The notes beneath the pieces were generated by a model. That model saw only the letters and a list, made by a program, of their open reading frames with translations. It was not told the DNA's origin and did not search any database. Made by a program: the position numbers and the translations under genes. From Branchinecta lynchi (Eukaryota > Arthropoda > Branchiopoda > Anostraca > Branchinectidae), in NCBI GenBank assembly GCA_023053575.1, contig JAKZAP010000009.1, positions 15,853,869 through 15,917,868 on the forward strand: a stretch of 64,000 nt of DNA. Direction: 5' to 3'. Position 1 is the stretch's first letter, and each line of letters begins with the position of its first letter. Shown one piece after another: positions 15,216 to 26,604 of this stretch.

Positions 15216-18160
15216 CGATATCCCTACGACTAGGAATATTTGTACGAATGCCTTCGAATTTGCTGCTTTTCTTCTGTTAAAAGTTAGGTAGATGCTGAAG
15301 AAGTAGAGGGAAGGATGTCCATACATGAGAGAGAAATTCTAATATAGTATATTGATGAATAATATGTATTTGAATCTATAAATGAAGAGCCGAGCGGCCA
15401 GCGAGACGCAGGACGCGTTTACAAGTAAGACAAGCTCCTTTCCTTTTTTTTCTTTATTTTTGTCGGAGTTTTCGTTATTGTTGATGTTTTGTTTTGAGGG
15501 TAATTAGTCCCTTACATGTTCGCCTCTGGGCATTGAAGATTCTCGTTTTTTCTTTTTAATAAACCCTTCTTTCGAACATTCATTCAATGAAACGTTATAG
15601 GGATAATCGAACCTTATGCAGCTCCTCGAGCTCACGACGTCAAATTTGACGTCACGCTTTGGTGGAATTCCGACTAGATTTAGTTTGTACCGGAAGTAAC
15701 TTTGCAAACCATTTTCTCTGTTCTTTTTTCGCAGAAATGGAGCTCATAACACAATTTGCATGTAACGTTAACAGATAATGTGCTATCTCATATCAGTTGA
15801 ATCGCGCGTCCTTGCGTATATTTTGTGAAAAGTATGAATGAATGAATGAAAAAAAGATTGAGTAAACAAAAAAAGAGAAAGAAAACACAATACAACAGTA
15901 GTTTCCTCAACCAAGGCCGTATCCAGGGGAAGGTTGGGGTTTCGACCCCCCCCCCCCCCCCCCCCGAAACCCACAAAAATAATCGATTTTTGTAGGCTTT
16001 AAAATCTGATCTATGTCTTTTTCTAGTTCCGACCCGCGGGCAACCACCCCCCCCCCCCCCCGCCCCAATAAATTCCTAGATACGGGCCTACCCACAACTC
16101 AACAACAATTTAAGAGAACACGAACATTAACACGTAAATGAGACGTATAAACCGTGCAATCTGTTGTTCCCGAGCCTCGTCCCGAGCATTCGAGATGTCT
16201 CTCTGCCGGGAAAGAAGTGCAATTTATTTTATAATTTTTACGTAAATATATAAACCTGAAACCTGAACCTGAAACCTGTTTAAAGAGCTTTCAAACTTAT
16301 TTACTCTTGCCTAAATCGCAGTCGCAGGGTCATTTGACAGTTTAATCTTTGGTCATATTTCTTCATTATTTGCTAATACCCTACATCTACTTTGCTATCC
16401 CAAATTTTTGAAAAAGTGGAGTATCATCTTTCCGGATATATCCTTGTGGAATCAAGTTTCCAGGATTTTTTTTTATTGATTTCCTTGTTAGGAAAAATTG
16501 AAAGGGAACGTGTAACTCAAATCTGTCCTCAATTAGGGACCCAGTAGCGGAATATAAACTCCGGTCTTAATTGTTTTAACTGCGCATTTCTTTTTTTTCT
16601 TGTCTTACACACTTCAGTTGAAACTCGACTAGTGTTTGGAATGAGTGTTAGCTGAAAGTGGGACAAGAATAACAAACTGTAACTCAATTCGTCTCTGCAC
16701 GTTCGTTATATTACAACATCTAGAGGTAATTAAACAACCTAGTTAAAGAAAAAGTCGTCGTTGTTACAGTTTAAAGTGTTCTAACGTACTACTCGTTCTA
16801 ACTCGACTGGATTCACAAAGACTATAAACCCGTTATGATTATTTCAAGTTTTGCGAGACTCACTTGGTTACGGAGGAAAACGGGAAAACTTGCCCATTGA
16901 GCTCCTAAGAAGCCTGATCCACCACGACAAATGCAGAAATCAGTGTAGTGCCAGTCGGTGTGAATTGCAGAGGGATTTTGAGTTCTCAGAAATTATAATG
17001 AATGTAACGATCAGTAATTTAGGTCAGACGGATTCTCTAAGAATGGATTAGATACTGGAAAAGACTAGACCTCAGAGTGGGAGAACGACAGTGAACTCAG
17101 TGCTTTTATACCCTTTATCCTACGTGGTACAAACCAACAATACTCTGACAAGCGACGCTATCTAGTGGCAGTCTATCAATTGCTGTAACTATGTATTTAG
17201 ATTTAGATGGCGTTCTTGGTCTACAGGTTGGTTCAAGAGATAATTGGTAAAGAGCGTGTCCGAATCCAGTCGCCCAAGAAAATTTCGCATAAAATTCTGC
17301 AATTAATGTCGCGAAAGTGTCCGAATTAGATAGTTTCATTTCTTCTGTAAAATGTGGCGACTTTGCGTTTCAGCAGAAGAGAACAAAAACTTTGACCAAT
17401 ACGGTAGTGAAAATCGGCCGATGTTCCGCATAATTAGCGGTTGAAAATCGGCGCGTACTTTCATCGCGACCACCGATGGGGCTTTATAAATCCTTTGGAA
17501 TGTGATTTTTGATGACTCTTGGGACAGTAAGCAGTCTGCTATTGGGAATTAGGTCAAACTTGATGAGTTTCAGTTCAAATTCTTTCAGACAAGAGTGAAC
17601 ACAGCGTTGTTTTTACATTAAGCTTTCTGGGATTGTGAGAAAAGGTAGAACCATTCTAATTTATACTTCTGATCTATTTTTGCCTTATATTTTTTTTTGG
17701 TTTGAAAAGGAATAATTTAAGTACATTTTCCTGTCATCCCACAGTGAAAAAAGTACCGTATTAGTTTTATTGATATTAATTCAAATGAATCTAATCTGTT
17801 TTTTTTTTTAACTTCAAACAACCATCTGTAACTATTTGTTTTAGCGTTTTCAGGCCATTTTGCCCTACAAAACTCCTACTATTCATTTTTACATATCGTC
17901 ACTTCAGCGCGCCTTCCGCTTCTTCCTGAAAATTCCGCATAAAATGCTGCATCGTCGCAGCATTTCTCGTGACATTTTTCGTGGTATTAATTGCGCGTAA
18001 AATTTCACGAAAATTCTAGTCCGAAACCAAAACGTTACAAAAATTGCAGAGTTAATGTAGAATTTTCTGTTCAAAAGTTGAATTCGGACACGCTCAAAAT
18101 AGTTGAGTGAAAGTTGCGACGCGTGTGCTTGTGATAGCTTCTGGGATTGTGGTGTTCTAG
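15216..18160. other. Intergenic region without a supported gene
   Basis: About 2.9 kb. It contains the poly-C foldback at 15908-16092, a short microsatellite (GAAT)n near 15835 and a CCTGAAAC repeat near 16255-16280. From about 17100 there is unique AT-rich sequence that probably includes the promoter and 5' leader of the receptor gene at 18161. Open frames are short and unrelated to known proteins. Confidence 0.5.
15908..16092. repeat. Small foldback element with poly-C tracts
   Basis: The ends GGCCGTATCCAGG and CCTAGATACGGGCC are imperfect inverted repeats. Internally there is a run of about 22 C (about 15945-15966) flanked by GGGTTTCG/CGAAACCC, and a second run of about 14 C near 16046. 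The size and ends suggest a MITE; no clear target duplication seen. Confidence 0.5.
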
Positions 18161-19126
18161 ATGACGACGTTGAGAAGCATATACAGTTGCGACTACCAGC
18201 TGACCATAGAACTGAAAATACTCATTACTGGTTTCAGAATCCTTAGCCTATGTACAGGCCTGATGATATCCCTTGTATTCTACCACTGTCTAAAAACATG
18301 CAGGTTACGTCCTTCCTTCACAAATAGACTAACTATATACCACTCGTATTCTTCTGTAACTTTTGCATCTGTTTTGGTTATTTTGAACGTTTACGGAACA
18401 TTTTGGCCGAAACCCAAATCTTTCTGTACAGTTGTTTCAGTTGTTGAATTTTTTTACTTCTATTTTGCCCAGACTGTTTTCTTTGCACTTACGATAGCTC
18501 GCTTTATGACAACGTACACTCCTGTAACGGTTCGCGCACTAGGCCGTTACAGGTTTCCGTTATTTACCGTTACAATTGCCGTTATTTTATCAGCACCTGT
18601 ATTTGGGAGTTTGTTAAACTTCCATGACCAAATAACGTATGGGCTGTGCAGGAACGACCTAACCAAATACTTTCGGGCTAGGGTGGATTCAAACGCTAGA
18701 GTTGGCATTTATCTGTTTACTTCGCATCTTTTTGCACTTTTTCTCAGTTTCCTGTTCTGGATCAAGGAGAAAGCTATCAAACGTCAGATAGGGCCAACGC
18801 ATTCAGCTGTGATATCACTGAACGTGTCGGATCTTGGCTCTAATTCTGCCTCATCCACCTATTTAAGCAATATAGCTTCTCCCGTGGTTCATATAGTTTC
18901 GTTCGCGAGTGTTATTTTTTCCGCATATTCTCGTGTAATTTTACTGTTTGTAACTGAGGCCGGATTCTGCAACCGGAATTTTGTTGCATATTATTTGAGC
19001 TATAAGACGGTGATTAGTTTTTTGATGGGTTTTCTCCCGAATGTCTTGTATGTTTTTAAGAATCGTAAGCTCAGGCAAATTGCAAAGAGATTAGGTAGAA
19101 TTGTTTGTCAGTGCGAACAAGGATAG
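18161..19126 (+). CDS. Seven-transmembrane receptor, rhodopsin-like (GPCR), paralogue 1
   Basis: A 321-aa intronless gene. Seven hydrophobic segments are visible (about 19-43, 57-80, 92-113, 131-153, 183-204, 243-266, 277-298). The TM3-proximal Cys (FC near 88) and the Cys in YGLC (about 163) are placed for the usual extracellular disulphide. The DRY position after TM3 is IARFM, so the acidic residue is missing. TM7 ends LPNVLYVFKNRKLRQ, an NPxxY-like variant with a basic helix 8. No signal peptide. It is a clear paralogue of 25612-26604. Ligand unknown. It differs from class A norms in DRY and NPxxY, so it may belong to a lineage-specific chemoreceptor-like family. It should act at the plasma membrane through G proteins. 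Confidence 0.85.
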   Translation: MTTLRSIYSCDYQLTIELKILITGFRILSLCTGLMISLVFYHCLKTCRLRPSFTNRLTIYHSYSSVTFASVLVILNVYGTFWPKPKSFCTVVSVVEFFYFYFAQTVFFALTIARFMTTYTPVTVRALGRYRFPLFTVTIAVILSAPVFGSLLNFHDQITYGLCRNDLTKYFRARVDSNARVGIYLFTSHLFALFLSFLFWIKEKAIKRQIGPTHSAVISLNVSDLGSNSASSTYLSNIASPVVHIVSFASVIFSAYSRVILLFVTEAGFCNRNFVAYYLSYKTVISFLMGFLPNVLYVFKNRKLRQIAKRLGRIVCQCEQG

Positions 19127-19154
19127 AGAGGCATAAGCTGGGTTTCCAAAAAAA

Positions 19155-19240
19155 TCCGGTGATATTCGGATCAGCCGAGTTGTCGTCATTCAATCAGTCA
19201 TTTATTATAAAAACCATAGCGGAAAGCAAACGATGAATTG
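19155..19240 (-). repeat. Short repeat: unfilled copy of the family A1 target site
   Basis: The reverse complement reads TTCATCGTTTGCTTTCCGCT, ATGG, five T, then ATAATAAATGACTGATTGAA and on to CCGAATATCACC. The same sequence flanks family A copy A1 (left part 21297-21325, right part 24362-24412). Homology ends at the same two points on both sides, so it is a small dispersed repeat, one copy of which holds A1. Confidence 0.8.
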
Positions 19241-19454
19241 TTCTGCGCGTTTACTAGATATAAATATAAAATGTGCAATTGCAGTGTTTCAATTATAATA
19301 ATCAAATTCATATATTTCCTTAGTATAGCATTTACGAACTGCTAGCTGCGGATCATCAACATAAACTAACACTGGATAATAATACAAACAGTCATACAAT
19401 TGAAGTAACCAATAAATAAGGCACAAACGAAGATAGGTTCCTTTCGGTTGAGAT

Positions 19455-19920
19455 TGTGGAATGAATGAATGAATGAATGATTTATTTGCACATTAAAGCC
19501 ATCCGGCCATCATGCAACAAAACGAAACAAAACGTGAACAATCTTACATGCGCATATACACACTAACACAATCTTAATATTTTTAATTTACACTGAATAC
19601 TTTATTAGCACTAAAAAAACAATTTCCCCATCAGAAGAAATCTTTTCGGTGTTTAAAAGCTAACCTGAGGAACTTCTCAATAATTCTTATTTCTTTAAAA
19701 TCTTTACTTCCCATCATTTTAATAATCCATTTCTTATCTGTTCGCACAAAAGGTGGCATATATCCTCGTTCGTTTCTCCACACATAGGACAGAAGTAGTA
19801 AGGACCCGATCTTTCCTCTTTTTTCCCCATATACTTTCTTCTTGCACGAACAAGTCGTGGCCTGTTGAGGGTTCCTGATGTTGGGTCAGGTCTTATCCGG
19901 AGTCTCGGAAAATAGTCCAA
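19455..19920 (-). mobile_element. 3' remnant of a non-LTR retrotransposon
   Basis: On the minus strand a 68-codon frame (19714-19920) contains FCPMCGETNEDICHLLCE, a CPxCG...H...C pattern typical of the C-terminal zinc finger of LINE reverse transcriptases. It is followed by an AT-rich 3' UTR ending in (ATTC)n at about 19460-19480. Strongly 5'-truncated; a CR1/L2-like clade is suggested by the ATTC tail but not proven. Confidence 0.5.
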
Positions 19921-20074
19921 TGGTTGTCAGAAATTAAACATTTATGTTACAAATTGCGACTTTACCGTGACAGCCCTGACGACTTGCATCCAGTAATATG
20001 ATTAAAAAATTTGGTGACACAGACGCCGTTACGAAAATATAGCGTATATATCATGCTGCAGTGTATGCTGCGGT

Positions 20075-21215
20075 TATCAAGAGGATCGACCAAAACCAGG
20101 AAGGGAAGGGAGCGCGAGAAAAGCAGGAAGGCATACTAAAACGAGGAAGGGCATACTAAAACGAGGAAGGCTGTCACCAGAATTGGCCATATTCGTGTTC
20201 AACGCTTCCAAGCGGACTAGTTTCTGTTAATCCCCCGATGCCTCACAGTCATCACTTGGATCAGACATGGTAAAAAAGATCCACAGGTTAGTAAGTCGAA
20301 AACCTGTCATCTGTGTCCCAGGTTAATGGAGGTTTTACATATTGTATAGCAGCAGAAAGGGAAAGTGACCTACTACACTATCGATTCGAGTTTTTACTAT
20401 GTCTACACAAGTGTTGGTTAAGACATAGTAAAAAGTCGAATCCATAGGGTAGTGGGTCACTTTCACTTTCTGCTGCTGAAACATATACAAAACCTCCATT
20501 ACCTGGGACACAGATGACAGGTTTTCCACTTACTAACGTGTAGATCTATTTTACCATGTCTGATGAAAGTGATGACCGTGAGGCATGGGGGGGTTAACAG
20601 AAACTAGTCCGCTTGGAAGCGCTGAACATGAATATGGCCAATTCGCCGCACCGTTCCCTTCCTCTATTTAGTATTCTTTAAGGGGTCAGCAACTATAAGA
20701 TGGCGAACTTTGAATTTAAAATCGGAGGATTTTAGTCGCCTACCATCAGAGCGAGAAATAAAAAGGTGAATTAAAATTTTTATAGTTGCCGACCACTCGC
20801 TGAACCTAATGCCTACCCATTTCGGGATATTAAGACAATCGGAAAGCGACGGTGAACTTCGAATTTGAAAAGTGGCCGACCCCTGAAACAGTACCAAATA
20901 GAGGAAGAGAATGGTGCGGCGAATACTCTATGTGACTAAGTCCAAAACACGCCAGTGATTCTCAGGAAGAAGGAGTAAAAGTGTCCGTAACGACTCAAAC
21001 ACAACGACTCAAATCCTGAGTCAGCGCAGCTTTGACACCGTTTCTTCCTTTCTTCCTTAGGTACCCGGAGATTCTGCATCGGCAGGGAGAGATAGTCATC
21101 AAGAGTATTCTGGCGACAGCCTTCCTCGCTTTAGTATGCCCTTCCTGGTTTTAGTATGCCTTCCTGCTTTTCTCGCGTTCCGTCCCCTTGCTGGTTTTAG
21201 TCGATCCTGTATCAA
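20075..21215. repeat. Large foldback element, arm interrupted by a second foldback
   Basis: The left arm (about 20085-20410) is matched in reverse by 20425-20645 (for example CCTCCATT...CTGGGACACAGATGACAGG and ACTAGTCCGCTTGGAAGCG). The outer part, with GGAAGGCATACTAAAACGAG, is matched by 21105-21215. The right arm is split by a nested foldback (20646-20925) and about 180 bp of other sequence. Centre near 20418. No ORF of note. Confidence 0.75.
20646..20925. repeat. Nested MITE-like foldback
   Basis: The ends CGCCGCACC and GGTGCGGCG are perfect inverted repeats. The homology continues inward (CTTCCTCTATTT / AAATAGAGGAAG; AGGGGTC / GACCCCT; TTCGAATTTGAAA region), centred near 20785. It sits exactly at the edge of the larger foldback's inner right arm. 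Confidence 0.7.
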
Positions 21216-21325
21216 GTTTCGGCGGTCCAGATTTCCAGTTGACGTCGTCGAAACTTTCACGATCTGTCATCATTCTAACGAAAATGTTATACCAGATTCA
21301 TCGTTTGCTTTCGGCTATGGTTTTT

Positions 21326-24300
21326 ATGGCACTTGCCCTTCGGCCAAGTGCCATATAGCGATCGCAATTTCTGTCCGTCCGTCGGTCTGTCGGTCTGTCG
21401 GTCTGTCCAGGTTTTGCTAGTTCGGGCACTTCCACATAAGCTAGGATGATAAAACTTGGCAGGCATATCAGGGACCCCAAATGATTAAGTTGGAAATAGT
21501 CACTTCCCCGATCCGAGCACCGTGGGGGGAGTGGAGGGAGGGGGAATCCGGAATCTTGAGGTATTTTTAACTTTTGAACGGGTGATCGGATCTCGATGAA
21601 ACTTGATATTTGGAACGACCTCATGTCTCAGACGACCCACTTAAAATCCGGACCGGATCCGGTGACTTTTGGGGGGAGCTGGAGGGGGCAACCGGAAATC
21701 TTGGGAAACGCTATGAGTGGAGGGATCGAGATGAAACTTGGTGGGAAGACACCTAGCAAACACTAGATACATCGTTGACATAACCGAGCCGATTCGGGCA
21801 CTGTGGGGGGGAGTGGAGGGAGGGGAATCCGGAATCTTGAGGTATTTATAACTTTTGAACGGGTGATCGGATCTCGATGGAACTTGATATTTGGAAAGAC
21901 CTCATGCCTCAGACGACCTAGTTAAAATCCGGACCGGATCCGGTGACTTTTGGGGGGAGCTGGAGGGGGCAACCGGAAATCTTGGGAAACGCTATGAGTG
22001 GAGGGATCGAGATGAAACTTGGTGGGAAGACACCTAGCAAACACTAGATACATCATTGACATAACCGAGCCGATTCGGGTACTGTGGGGGGAGTAGAGGG
22101 AGGGGGAATCCGGAATCTTGAGGTATTTATAACTTTTGAACGGGTGATCGGATCTCGATGGAACTTGATATTTGGAAAGACCTCATGCCTCAGACGACCT
22201 ACTTAAAATCCGGACCGGATCCGGTGACTTTTGGGGGGAGCTGGAGGGGGCAACCGGAAATCTTGGGAAACGCTATGAGTGGAGGGATCGAGATGAAACT
22301 TGGTGGGAAGACACCTAGCAAACACTAGATACATCATTGACATAACCGAGCCGATTCGGGTACTGTGGGGGGAGTAGAGGGAGGGGGAATCCGGAATCTT
22401 GAGGTATTTATAACTTTTGAACGGGTGATCGGATCTCGATGGAACTTGATCTTTGGAAAGACCTCATCCCTCAGACGACCCACTTAAAATCTGGACCGGA
22501 TCCGGTGACTTTTGGGGGGAGCTGGAGGGGGCAACCGGAAATCTTGGGAAACGCTATGAGTGGAGGGATCGAGATGAAACTTTGTGGGAAGACACCTAGC
22601 AAACACTAGATACATCGTTGACATAACCGAGCCGATTCGGGCACTGTGGGGGGAGTAGAGGGAGGGGGAATCCGGAATCTTGAGGTATTTATAACTTTTG
22701 AACGGGGGATCGGATCTCGATGGAACTTGATATTTGGAAAGACCTCATCCCTCAGACGACCCACTTAAAATCTGGACCGGATCCGGTGACTTTTGGGGGG
22801 AGCTGGAGGGGGCAACCGGAAATCTTGGGAAACGCTATGAGTGGAGGGATCGAGATGAAACTTGGTGGGAAGACACCTAGCAAACACTAGATACATCATT
22901 GACATAACCGAGCCGATTCGGGTACTGTGGGGGGAGTAGAGGGAGGGGGAATCCGGAATCTTGAGGTATTTATAACTTTTGAACGGGTGATCGGATCTCG
23001 ATGGAACTTGATATTTGGAAAGACCTCATGCCTCAGACGACCTACTTAAAATCCGGACCGGATCCGGTGACTTTTGGGGGGAGCTGGAGGGGGCAACCGG
23101 AAATCTTGGGAAACGCTATGAGTGGAGGGATCGAGATGAAACTTTGTGGGAAGACACCTAGCAAACACTAGATACATCATTGACATAACCGAGCCGATTC
23201 GGGTACTGTGGGGGGAGTAGAGGGAGGGGGAATCCGGAATCTTGAGGTATTTATAACTTTTGAACGGATGGTCGGATCTCGATGGAACCTGATATTTGGA
23301 AAGACCTCATCCCTCAGACGACCCACTTAAAATCTGGACCGGATCCGGTGACTTTTGGGGGGAGCTGGAGGGGGCAACCGGAAATCTTGGGAAACGCTAT
23401 GAGTGGAGGGATCGAGATGAAACTTTGTGGGAAGACACCTAGCAAACACTAGATACATCGTTGACATAACCGAGCCGATTCGGGCACTGTGGGGGGAGTA
23501 GAGGGAGGGGGAATCCGGAATCTTCAGGTATTTATAACTTTTGAACGGGTGATCGGATCTCGATGGAACTTGATATTTGGAAAGACCTCATCCCTCAGAC
23601 GACCCACTTAAAATCTGGACCGGATCCGGTGAACTTTTGGGGGAGCTGGAGGGGGCAACCGGAAATCTTGGGAAACGCTATGAGTGGAGGGATCGAGATG
23701 AAACTTGGTGGGAAGACACCTAGCAAACACTAGATACATCATTGACATAACCGAGCCGATTCGGGTACTGTGGGGGGAGTAGAGGGAGGGGGAATCCGGA
23801 ATCTTGAGGTATTTATAACTTTTGAACGGGTGATCGGATCTGGATGGAACTTGATATTTGGAAAGACCTCATCCCTCAGACGACCCACTTAAAATCTGGA
23901 CCGGATCCGGTGACTTTTGGGGGGAGCTGGAGGGGGCAACCGGAAATCTTTGGAAACGCTATGAGTGGAGGGATCGAGATGAAACTTGGTGGGAAGACAC
24001 CTAGCAAACACTAGATACATCATTGACATAACCGAGCCGATTCGGGCACTGTCGGGGGAGTGGAGGGAGGGGGAATCCGGAATCTTGAGGTATTTATAAC
24101 TTTTGAACGGGTGACCGGATCTCGATGAAACTTGATATTTGGAAAGACCTCATGCCTCAGAAGACCCACTTAAAATCCGGACCGGATCCGGTGACTTTTG
24201 GGGGGAGCTTGAGGGGAGAACCGGAAATATTGGAAAACGCTATGAGTGGAGGGATCGAGATGAAACTTGGTGGGAAGACACCTAGCAAACACTAGATATA

Positions 24301-24361
24301 TCATTGACATAACCGAGCCGTGCCTACTCGTAACAAGTGCCATATGAGCTCGTAGCTCTTG
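21326..24361 (+). mobile_element. Family A element A1 (HINE/'pearl'-like, with 281-bp minisatellite)
   Basis: The 5' end is a perfect hairpin ATGGCACTTG...CAAGTGCCAT (21326-21353), followed by ATAGCGATCGC and a short GTCC/GGTCT tandem run (21380-21412). The 3' end repeats CAAGTGCCAT, followed by GAGCTCGTAGCTCTTG. The middle is a long tandem array. The unfilled target at 19155-19240 shows that insertion added the element plus two T in a T-run. TT targeting, subterminal inverted repeats, a hairpin and an internal minisatellite fit the non-autonomous Helentron-like class known from molluscs and others. No protein is encoded. A second copy (42778-44973) lies inside Polinton-2. Confidence 0.8.
21503..24320 (+). 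repeat. Tandem array, period 281 bp, about 10 units
   Basis: CCGAGCCGATTCGGG recurs at 21784, 22065, 22346, 22627 and 22908 (exactly 281 bp steps) and onward. Each unit has two half-units that both carry a GGGGGGAG...GAGGG purine block, an ACCGGAAAT- or CCGGAAT-type core and a GATGAAACTTG-type core, so the 281-mer itself looks like an old dimer. Unit variants (GGGCACTGT versus GGGTACTGT, GCCTCAGACGACCTA versus CCCTCAGACGACCCA) alternate in blocks. Confidence 0.9.
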
Positions 24362-24412
24362 TTATAATAAATGACTGATTGAATGACGACAGCTCGGCTG
24401 ATCCGAATATCA

Positions 24413-24810
24413 CCAATCTCCAAAAGTATTGTAGTTTCTCTTTCGTTCAATTAGCGTTGGTCATTAGTCTGTCTTTACTCTGTTCTTCAGAACAAAATAC
24501 ATACAAAGCCTTCAATCGCTGTGTCAGTGTCTTCAAAGGATTCAAGAAAGAATTGTCTTTGTCCATGGTTTCCAGAATTTGTGTGAACGCCTCACTTCTC
24601 AAAGGTTGTATGTTGACTAGAACCGTACTCAGTCCAATTAGAGTCGGGGCTCAATTTCGTTTGTTCATGTGTTTCTTTTAATCAATGCTTTTTTGCAGTG
24701 AGCGAGGGGGAGATAGCTACGCATCTAGATTCTACGCAGTGTTGTCTCACCTGTCAAGTCGAAGTTGGGATTTTTTTGGTATTCACAGTAAAGAGGCATT
24801 CTTCACGCAG
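24413..24810. other. Intergenic sequence, no supported gene
   Basis: Unique-looking sequence between family A1's target flank and the MITE at 24811. It has open frames of about 100 codons without recognisable features. Confidence 0.35.
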
Positions 24811-25198
24811 CTACACTGTAAGAAGTTTCATAACAGATTGTGCGTAACACTTACAAGAATAACACCTTTTCCCTTAGAAATAAAGTGTTATGACCCATTA
24901 AGTTTATACTATTTCGTGCCTAGATCTCCAACAACACCTTCAATAGGTAAAAATACTACACTGTCAGAAGTTAGATAATGACAACAGAAGGATGCGCGGT
25001 TTCAACAGATAACACTTTGGGATGTAATCTGTTATGTTTCTTTCGTTCCCGTTAGTATTTTTACCAAGTGTTGTTGGAGATCTAGGCACGAAATAGTGTA
25101 AACTTAATTGGTCGTAACACTTTATTTCTTAGTGAAAAGGTGTTATCATGAAAGTGTTATACGCTATCTGTTATGAAACTTCTGACAGTGTAGGTTGT
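24811..25198. repeat. MITE-like foldback with TACACTGT ends
   Basis: The termini TACACTGTAAGAAGTTTCAT and ATGAAACTTCTGACAGTGTA are near-perfect inverted repeats. Arms of about 150 bp follow (for example CGTGCCTAGATCTCCAACAA on the left and its complement near 25072-25090). The centre carries another ACTGTCAGAAGTTA copy near 24960. TA at both ends would suit a Tc1/mariner-type TA target. Confidence 0.7.
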
Positions 25199-25611
25199 TC
25201 AGTAAATTTTTATTCGCGATATCATACTGTCTAGGCTGAGAGTCTGTGTGTGACGTATTGGCATCGGCGCACTGTCGGATGTTAGAACTGGGGGATTTGG
25301 CGTTTGGTTGAACTAACGCGAGAGCGAACTAGGGTGTCATCGAACAGACGGATTTTGGTGGATCGACTGACATGGGGGTTCAGTGTAAAAAAAAAGATTT
25401 GAGTGCAGTGATGAGTTTTGTAGGTGAATTAACGGATTCCCTGTATGCATTCCTTCTGTAGTGGAGCCCAAACAAAAATTGGGTTGGTAATTTGGAGGTG
25501 AATGACCACTGAGGTTGTGCTGGTGGAGAAAAGATAGAAGAACATCAATGTGGTGATTTGTAAAGAAATGGTTAAGATCATTTGTTGACCTTAAACTAAG
25601 TAAAGAAAAGT
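25199..25611. other. Upstream region of the second receptor gene
   Basis: About 410 bp without ORF or known repeat; presumably the promoter and 5' leader. No TATA or other element can be assigned confidently. Confidence 0.35.
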
Positions 25612-26604
25612 ATGAACCCTCTTAATAAAGAAACCGGTGACGAATCGACCTGCGACTTTGAACTCCCTTTTAATTTGAAAATTTTAATCGCATCTCTTCG
25701 CACACTTAGCTTGGTGAGCGGGAATGTGACAGCCTGGATTTTCTATCAAGGGTTAAAACATGTTCGTGTTAGACCTTCTTTTGTAAACAAAATAACAATC
25801 ATTACATCGGTTTACTCGTGCATTTGTTCTAATTTTCTCATACTTTTGAACAACTATGGTTTGTTTCGGGACAGTTCCAAGCGGTTCTGTGATTTGGCTT
25901 CCATTCTCGATTTTGTACTGTTGTACGTAATCCAGACCGCGCTTTTCGCTTTGTCTATAGCCCGTTTTATGATATTATGCGCTCCAGTGACTGTCCGAAT
26001 TCTGTCCCGTTATAAGCTCCCGTTTATAGCGATAACGGTTGGGGCCATTCTATCGACACCGATTTTAGTGAATCTAGTTACTTATCAACAGCAGTTGAGC
26101 TACGGTTTGTGTATGAACAACCTTACGGAGTATTTTCCTAATAGAACCGAAGCCGTCGCTAACGTTGCCATTTATTTGATAACGTCACATATGTTTACAT
26201 TGTTTCTGAACGTTACGGTTTGTTTGAAAAAGAGAGCGGTGAGACGCCAAACAGTTCCTACCACCCTCCCTCTCTTTTCGACCAGCCTACTGCCGTCGAG
26301 AACCACCAGCACTGACAATAGCCCTGGTATACCATCAAGAACATATGTGGCTAGTATCTCCACTACTGCTCAGCACAATTTTTTATTCATCTTAGCAATG
26401 CTAGCTGTATATGGACTTGTTTTGTATTTGTTTAGTGATGAGGCTCAGTTTTGTGATGCTGGTTTTCTTGCCCGTTACTACATCGGTAAGGTCCTTTTCG
26501 GCTTTCTTCTTGGGTATTTTCCCAATCTCATGTATGTGATTGGGAATACTAGACTGCGAAGAGCTGTGGCAGAAAAGGTCTTAAAGCTTTATCAAACCAC
26601 ATGA
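25612..26604 (+). CDS. Seven-transmembrane receptor, rhodopsin-like (GPCR), paralogue 2
   Basis: A 330-aa intronless gene aligned along its length with 18161-19126. Shared blocks include LKILI, RTLSL/RILSL, RPSF.N, ALSIARFM, APVTVR.L.RY, LSYGLC.NNLTEYF, YLITSH.FTLFL and GYFPNLMYV. It has seven TM segments, the FC and YGLC cysteines for a disulphide, an ARF replacement of DRY, and a PNLMY replacement of NPxxY. N-linked sites (NLTEYF, NRTEA) lie in the second extracellular loop. The third intracellular loop (about 208-255) is Ser/Thr-rich and longer than average. Both genes face the same way 6.5 kb apart, consistent with tandem duplication later separated by repeat insertions. Confidence 0.85.
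   Translation: MNPLNKETGDESTCDFELPFNLKILIASLRTLSLVSGNVTAWIFYQGLKHVRVRPSFVNKITIITSVYSCICSNFLILLNNYGLFRDSSKRFCDLASILDFVLLYVIQTALFALSIARFMILCAPVTVRILSRYKLPFIAITVGAILSTPILVNLVTYQQQLSYGLCMNNLTEYFPNRTEAVANVAIYLITSHMFTLFLNVTVCLKKRAVRRQTVPTTLPLFSTSLLPSRTTSTDNSPGIPSRTYVASISTTAQHNFLFILAMLAVYGLVLYLFSDEAQFCDAGFLARYYIGKVLFGFLLGYFPNLMYVIGNTRLRRAVAEKVLKLYQTT

Noticed and set aside
15783..16095. Minus-strand Gly-rich frames over the poly-C tracts
   Set aside because: Artefact of homopolymer runs (poly-Gly codons) in a small foldback.
18161..19126. Possibility that the 7TM genes are viral or carried by the Polintons
   Set aside because: They lie outside both elements, have a different start context, and form a host-like tandem pair.
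21298..21624. 108-codon minus-strand frame and 94-codon plus-strand frame at the start of family A1
   Set aside because: Both are read through the terminal hairpin and GTCC tandem run; no coding signal.
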